NCBI RefSeq assembly: GCF_943372915.1
Contig: NZ_CALSAN010000001.1
Span: 1-64,000, forward strand
Direction: 5' to 3'
Origin: Ferrovibrio terrae_A
Lineage (GTDB): Bacteria > Pseudomonadota > Alphaproteobacteria > Ferrovibrionales > Ferrovibrionaceae
Length of the DNA stretch: 64,000 bases
Numbering within the stretch: position 1 is the stretch's first letter; every line of letters begins with the position of its first letter. The notes under the pieces are model-generated. The model was not told where the DNA came from. It saw nothing but the letters and a program-made list of their open reading frames with translations, and ran no database searches. The position numbers and the translations under genes were made by a program. Below are positions 60,565-64,000 of this stretch, piece by piece.

Positions 60565-61860
60565 ATGAGCGATACCACCGCCTCCGCCGCCAGCCGCAGC
60601 CTCTCGGCCATGGACCTGGCAAAACGCTACGGCATCTGGATCATCGCCGCCGCCATCATGCTGGTGCTGCCGAAGATCTTCACCTCGGGCGCGGCGCTCA
60701 CCACCATGTGCCTGATGGGCATCATGATCGTCTTCTCCCTCAGCTATAACATGCTGCTGGGCCAGACCGGCATGCTCAGCTTCGGCCATGCGGTCTATTA
60801 TGGCCTCGGCGGCTTCCTGGCCGTGCATGCGATGAACACCATTGCCGGCGGCAAGCTGCCGATCCCGCTGCCCGTGGTGCCGCTGGTCGGCGGCCTGATG
60901 GGGCTGGTGTTCGGCATCATCTTCGGCGCCGTCTCCACCCGGCGCGCCGGCACGGTGTTTGCCATGATCTCGCTCGGCCTGGGCGAGCTGATCGCCTCGC
61001 TGTCGCTGATCCTGCGCGGCTTTTTCGGCGGCGAGGAAGGCATCACCGCCAACCGCACCAAGATGCTCACCTTCTGGGGCGTGCGTTTCGGGCCGCAGAT
61101 CGAGGTGTATTACCTGATCGCCGCCTGGTGTTTCGTCTGCATGGTGGCGATGTATGCCTTCACCCGCACGCCGCTCGGCCGCCTGTGCAACGCCGTGCGC
61201 GACAATCCCGAACGCACCGAATTCATCGGCTATTCGACCCAGATGGTGCGCTTCATCACCTTCTGCATTTCCGGTTTCTTCGCCGGCATCGCCGGTGGCC
61301 TGGCGGCGATCAACTTCGAGCTGATGAACGCGGTGAACATTTCCGGCGGACAGTCCGGCGTCGTGCTGCTGATGTCCTTCATCGGTGGCATCGGCCATTT
61401 TGCCGGGCCGATCCTGGGCGCGGTGCTGGTCGTGCTGCTGCAGGTATTCCTCAGCGACCTGACCGGCGCCTGGATGCTGTATTTCGGCCTGCTGTTCGTG
61501 CTGATGGTGATGTTCGCGCCCGGCGGCATGGCCGGACTGGTGATGCTGCATCTGCCGCTGGCGCGGCGCGGCACCCTGCACCGCATCCTGCCCTGGTATG
61601 GCCTGATGGCGATCCCGGCCGCGATGGGGCTGGGCGGCCTGATCGCGCTGATCGAGACTGCGCATCACCAACTGGTACGCACCGCCAATGACGGCCCGGC
61701 CATGACGCTGTTCGGCATCGCCTACAATTCCAACAGCATCCTGCCCTGGCTGGTGGCGCTGGCGCTGATGGCTGGCGCGCTGCTGCTGGGGCGGAAATGG
61801 GGACCGCAATTCGCCGATGCCTTCGGCACGGCCGCGCATGGTGCGGAGACCGGCAAATGA
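60565..61860 (+). CDS. livM: Branched-chain amino-acid ABC permease (LivM type)
   Basis: A 431-residue membrane protein, one base after livH. LivM core at about 30-330: LSYNMLLGQTGMLSFGHAVYYGLGGF, TRRAGTVFAMISLGLGELIASL, GRLCNAVRDNPERTEFIGYS. A C-terminal extension with two more helices (about 335-420) is longer than the common LivM. The stop overlaps the livG start. Confidence 0.93.
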   Translation: MSDTTASAASRSLSAMDLAKRYGIWIIAAAIMLVLPKIFTSGAALTTMCLMGIMIVFSLSYNMLLGQTGMLSFGHAVYYGLGGFLAVHAMNTIAGGKLPIPLPVVPLVGGLMGLVFGIIFGAVSTRRAGTVFAMISLGLGELIASLSLILRGFFGGEEGITANRTKMLTFWGVRFGPQIEVYYLIAAWCFVCMVAMYAFTRTPLGRLCNAVRDNPERTEFIGYSTQMVRFITFCISGFFAGIAGGLAAINFELMNAVNISGGQSGVVLLMSFIGGIGHFAGPILGAVLVVLLQVFLSDLTGAWMLYFGLLFVLMVMFAPGGMAGLVMLHLPLARRGTLHRILPWYGLMAIPAAMGLGGLIALIETAHHQLVRTANDGPAMTLFGIAYNSNSILPWLVALALMAGALLLGRKWGPQFADAFGTAAHGAETGK

Positions 61861-62612
61861 CCGCGCTTGAGCTGCACGACATCCACAAGAGCTTCGGCAT
61901 CACGCCGATCATCCGCGGCGTCTCGCTGGCCGTGGGCACCGGCGAACGCCATGCCATCATCGGCCCGAACGGCGCCGGCAAATCGACGCTGTTCCACCTG
62001 ATTTCCGGCCGCTTCGGCGTCAGCTCCGGCCGCATCGACCTGAATGGCGAGGACATCACCGGGCTAAAGCCCTATGAAATCAACCGCCGCGGCCTGTCGC
62101 GCAGCTTCCAGGTCACCAACATCTTCCCCAAGATGACGGTGTTCGAGAATGTGCGCTGTGCCGTGCTGTGGCATCTGGGCTACCGCTATTCCTTCTGGCA
62201 CAACGTGCGCAAGCTCAGTGATGCCAATGACCGCGCCGATGCGATCCTGCAGCAGATCGGCCTGGGCGAGCGGGCGCAGTTCCCTGCCGGCATGCTGACC
62301 TATGCCGAGCAGCGCGCGCTGGAAATCGGCATCACCATCGCCGGCGGTGCCGAGGTGGTGATGCTGGACGAGCCGACAGCAGGCATGAGCCGCTCGGAGA
62401 CCGCGCATTTCGTCAACCTGATCCGCAAGGTGACCGAGGGCCGTACCCTGATCATGGTGGAGCATGACATGGGTGTGGTGTTCGATCTGGCGGATCGCAT
62501 TTCCGTGCTGGTCTATGGCCAGATCATCGCCAGCGACACGCCGGAGAAGATCCGCGGCAACACGGCGGTGCAGGAGGCCTATCTGGGCCATGCCATGGAA
62601 GCGGAGCACTGA
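61857..62612 (+). CDS. livG: Branched-chain amino-acid ABC ATPase (LivG type)
   Basis: A 251-residue ATPase: Walker A GPNGAGKST, Q-loop in SFQVTNIFP, Walker B VVMLDEPTAG and the switch His in VEHDMGVV. The signature LSGGQ is replaced by LTYAEQRALEIG, a variant seen in part of the LivG family. ATGA overlap with livM. Confidence 0.94.
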   Translation: MTALELHDIHKSFGITPIIRGVSLAVGTGERHAIIGPNGAGKSTLFHLISGRFGVSSGRIDLNGEDITGLKPYEINRRGLSRSFQVTNIFPKMTVFENVRCAVLWHLGYRYSFWHNVRKLSDANDRADAILQQIGLGERAQFPAGMLTYAEQRALEIGITIAGGAEVVMLDEPTAGMSRSETAHFVNLIRKVTEGRTLIMVEHDMGVVFDLADRISVLVYGQIIASDTPEKIRGNTAVQEAYLGHAMEAEH

Positions 62613-62614
62613 CC

Positions 62615-63322
62615 ATGACGGACTCCATGCTGCAAGTGCGCGACCTGCACGCCTATTACGGCAAGAGCCATATCCTGCATGGCGTGAGCTTCGACGTGAA
62701 ACCGGGCGAGATCGTCTCGCTGCTCGGCCGCAACGGTGTCGGCCGCTCGACCACGATCAAGGCGATCATGGGCGATGTGTCGCCCCAGGGCTCGATTGTC
62801 TTCAAGGGCCAGGAGATCGCCGGCCGCAAGCCGCATGAGATCGCCCGCCTCGGGCTGGGCTATGTGCCGGAGAACCGCGACATCTTCCCCGGCCTCACCG
62901 TGCGCGAGAATCTCTATCTCGGGCAGAAGACCACCAAGGGCGGCGGGCGCTGGAGCATGCAGGACATGTTCGACATCTTCCCGCGCCTGGAAGAGCGCGC
63001 CGATACCCAGGCCGGCGTGCTGTCGGGCGGCGAGCAGCAGATGCTGACCATGTGCCGCACCCTGATGGGCGATCCAGACCTGGTGATGGTGGATGAGCCG
63101 ACCGAGGGGCTGTCGCCGATGATGGTGGAGAAGGTGGGCACCCTGCTGGAACGCATCGCGGCGCGCGGCGTGTCGATACTGCTGGTCGAGCAGAAGCTGA
63201 CCATCGCGCTCAGGATCTGCCAGCGGCTCTATGTGATGGGCCACGGCCATATGGTGTTCGAGGGCACGCCGCAGCAGCTGAAGGACAACGCCGCCATCCG
63301 CAAGGAATGGCTGGAAGTGTAA
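62615..63322 (+). CDS. livF: Branched-chain amino-acid ABC ATPase (LivF type), Arg in Walker A
   Basis: A 235-residue ATPase, two bases after livG. Signature LSGGEQQML, Walker B LVMVDEPTEGLSP and switch LLVEQKL are normal. The Walker A reads GRNGVGRSTT: the invariant lysine is Arg44 (codon CGC at 62744-62746). Whether this site still hydrolyses ATP is open; the partner LivG is canonical. Confidence 0.94.
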   Translation: MTDSMLQVRDLHAYYGKSHILHGVSFDVKPGEIVSLLGRNGVGRSTTIKAIMGDVSPQGSIVFKGQEIAGRKPHEIARLGLGYVPENRDIFPGLTVRENLYLGQKTTKGGGRWSMQDMFDIFPRLEERADTQAGVLSGGEQQMLTMCRTLMGDPDLVMVDEPTEGLSPMMVEKVGTLLERIAARGVSILLVEQKLTIALRICQRLYVMGHGHMVFEGTPQQLKDNAAIRKEWLEV

Positions 63323-63405
63323 CTTAAAGGTCGCAGATCAGGCTTGCGTTGCCGCCTGTGCGTGTATCAGACTAGACTCTGGCGTTCCCAGCAAAGGCCT
63401 GATCC

Positions 63406-64000
63406 ATGGATATCTCTCCTGCGACGATCGTACTGGTCGTTCTTGCCATTCTGGTCGTCGTCACCATTCTCGCCGGCGTCAAGACCGTGTCGCAGGGCCA
63501 GCAATGGACAGTCGAGCGGTTCGGCCGCTACACCCGCACGCTGACACCCGGCATTCACCTGATCATTCCCTATATCGAGCAGGTGGGTCACAAGATCTCG
63601 GTGATGGAGATCGTGCTGGAGATTCCGGAGCAGGAGGTCATCACCAAGGACAATGCCACGGTCACCGCCGACGGCATCGTCTTCTACCAGATTCTCGATG
63701 TGGTGAAGGCCGCCTATGAAGTGCAGAATCTGACCATCGCGCTCAGCACGCTGGCGATGACCAACGTGCGCGCCGTGATCGGCGCCATGGACCTGGATGA
63801 AGCCCTGTCACAGCGCGACCAGATCAACCGCCGGCTGCTGTCGGTGATTGATCAGGCCACATCGCCCTGGGGTGTCAAGGTGACACGCATCGAGCTGCGC
63901 AACATCCAGCCGCCGCAGAATCTGCTCGACGCCATGGGCAAGCAGATGACGGCCGAACGCAGCAAGCGCGCGGAAATCCTGGCCGCCGAAGGCGAGAAGC
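63406..64000 (+). CDS. SPFH/stomatin-like membrane protein (QmcA type), partial
   Basis: 198 codons of a gene that runs off the right edge. An N-terminal membrane helix (about 5-25, IVLVVLAILVVVTILAG) is followed by an SPFH domain: QGQQWTVERFGRYTRTLTPG, TKDNATVTADGIVFYQI and ALSQRDQINRRLLSVIDQAT. It forms oligomeric membrane scaffolds linked to protease control. Preceded by 83 bases after livF. Confidence 0.92.
   Translation, partial: MDISPATIVLVVLAILVVVTILAGVKTVSQGQQWTVERFGRYTRTLTPGIHLIIPYIEQVGHKISVMEIVLEIPEQEVITKDNATVTADGIVFYQILDVVKAAYEVQNLTIALSTLAMTNVRAVIGAMDLDEALSQRDQINRRLLSVIDQATSPWGVKVTRIELRNIQPPQNLLDAMGKQMTAERSKRAEILAAEGEK

Noticed and set aside
1..64000. CRISPR arrays, tRNA or rRNA genes, transposases or integrases
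   Set aside because: None was found on reading; the short palindromes present are not CRISPR-like and no recombinase motifs were seen.

Overview
The window is a GC-rich, densely packed bacterial chromosome segment with the gene content of an alphaproteobacterium, probably of the Rhodospirillales type. Pointers are the rpe/rsmB neighbourhood with a heparinase II/III protein, TAXI-type TRAP transport, PAS_5 proteins, DUF1127 proteins, NfuA and GlnD. The genus cannot be fixed from sequence reading alone. No rRNA, tRNA, CRISPR array, transposase or integrase was seen. Both edges cut a gene: an unknown protein on the left and an SPFH/stomatin-like protein on the right.

Layout. 1-2 kb: two paralogous proteins of unknown function, one with a C-terminal helix-turn-helix, plus a STAS-like protein and an AT-rich control region full of inverted repeats. 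2-9.5 kb: a Cache chemoreceptor, RNase T2, endonuclease III, a compositionally foreign PIN-like gene, a lipoprotein, bactofilin, an EI24-type membrane protein and an amidase. 9.5-15 kb: adenosine kinase, a rpe - heparinase-like - hutD operon and rsmB. 15-18 kb: a D-tartrate dehydratase-type enolase with a divergent LysR regulator and a TauE-type permease. 18-34 kb: housekeeping genes for the envelope, translation and nitrogen control (amiC-type amidase, J-protein, Sel1 protein, glycine-zipper lipoprotein, Bax-like glucosaminidase, nfuA, class III cyclase, trpS, murJ, glnD). 34-44.4 kb: a small gene behind a textbook sigma-54 promoter, an intradiol dioxygenase with a divergent TetR regulator, a TAXI TRAP transporter operon, two PAS_5 proteins and threonine synthase. 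44.4-48.8 kb: the most accessory-looking part, with a 10-bp tandem repeat array, an acetyltransferase remnant, an outer-membrane barrel gene, cspA and a lipoprotein gene bracketed by copies of the mutS 3' end. 48.8-64 kb: mutS, maeB and a branched-chain amino-acid-type ABC import system (two binding proteins, LivH, LivM, LivG, LivF) built around a GntR/FCD regulator and a secreted serine hydrolase.

How parts fit together. The GntR/FCD regulator has a perfect operator-like palindrome in its divergent promoter. Sixteen bases around it recur, with one mismatch, inside the large palindrome in front of the TRAP operon 19 kb away, suggesting one regulon for two uptake systems. The best candidate for something undescribed is the 722-bp unit at the mutS 3' end. 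A 39-bp direct repeat restores the end of mutS on both sides of a single lipoprotein gene, as in site-specific insertion into a gene terminus, yet no recombinase is present. Three full copies (about 85-90 bp) and one degenerate half copy of a composite palindromic repeat lie between genes.
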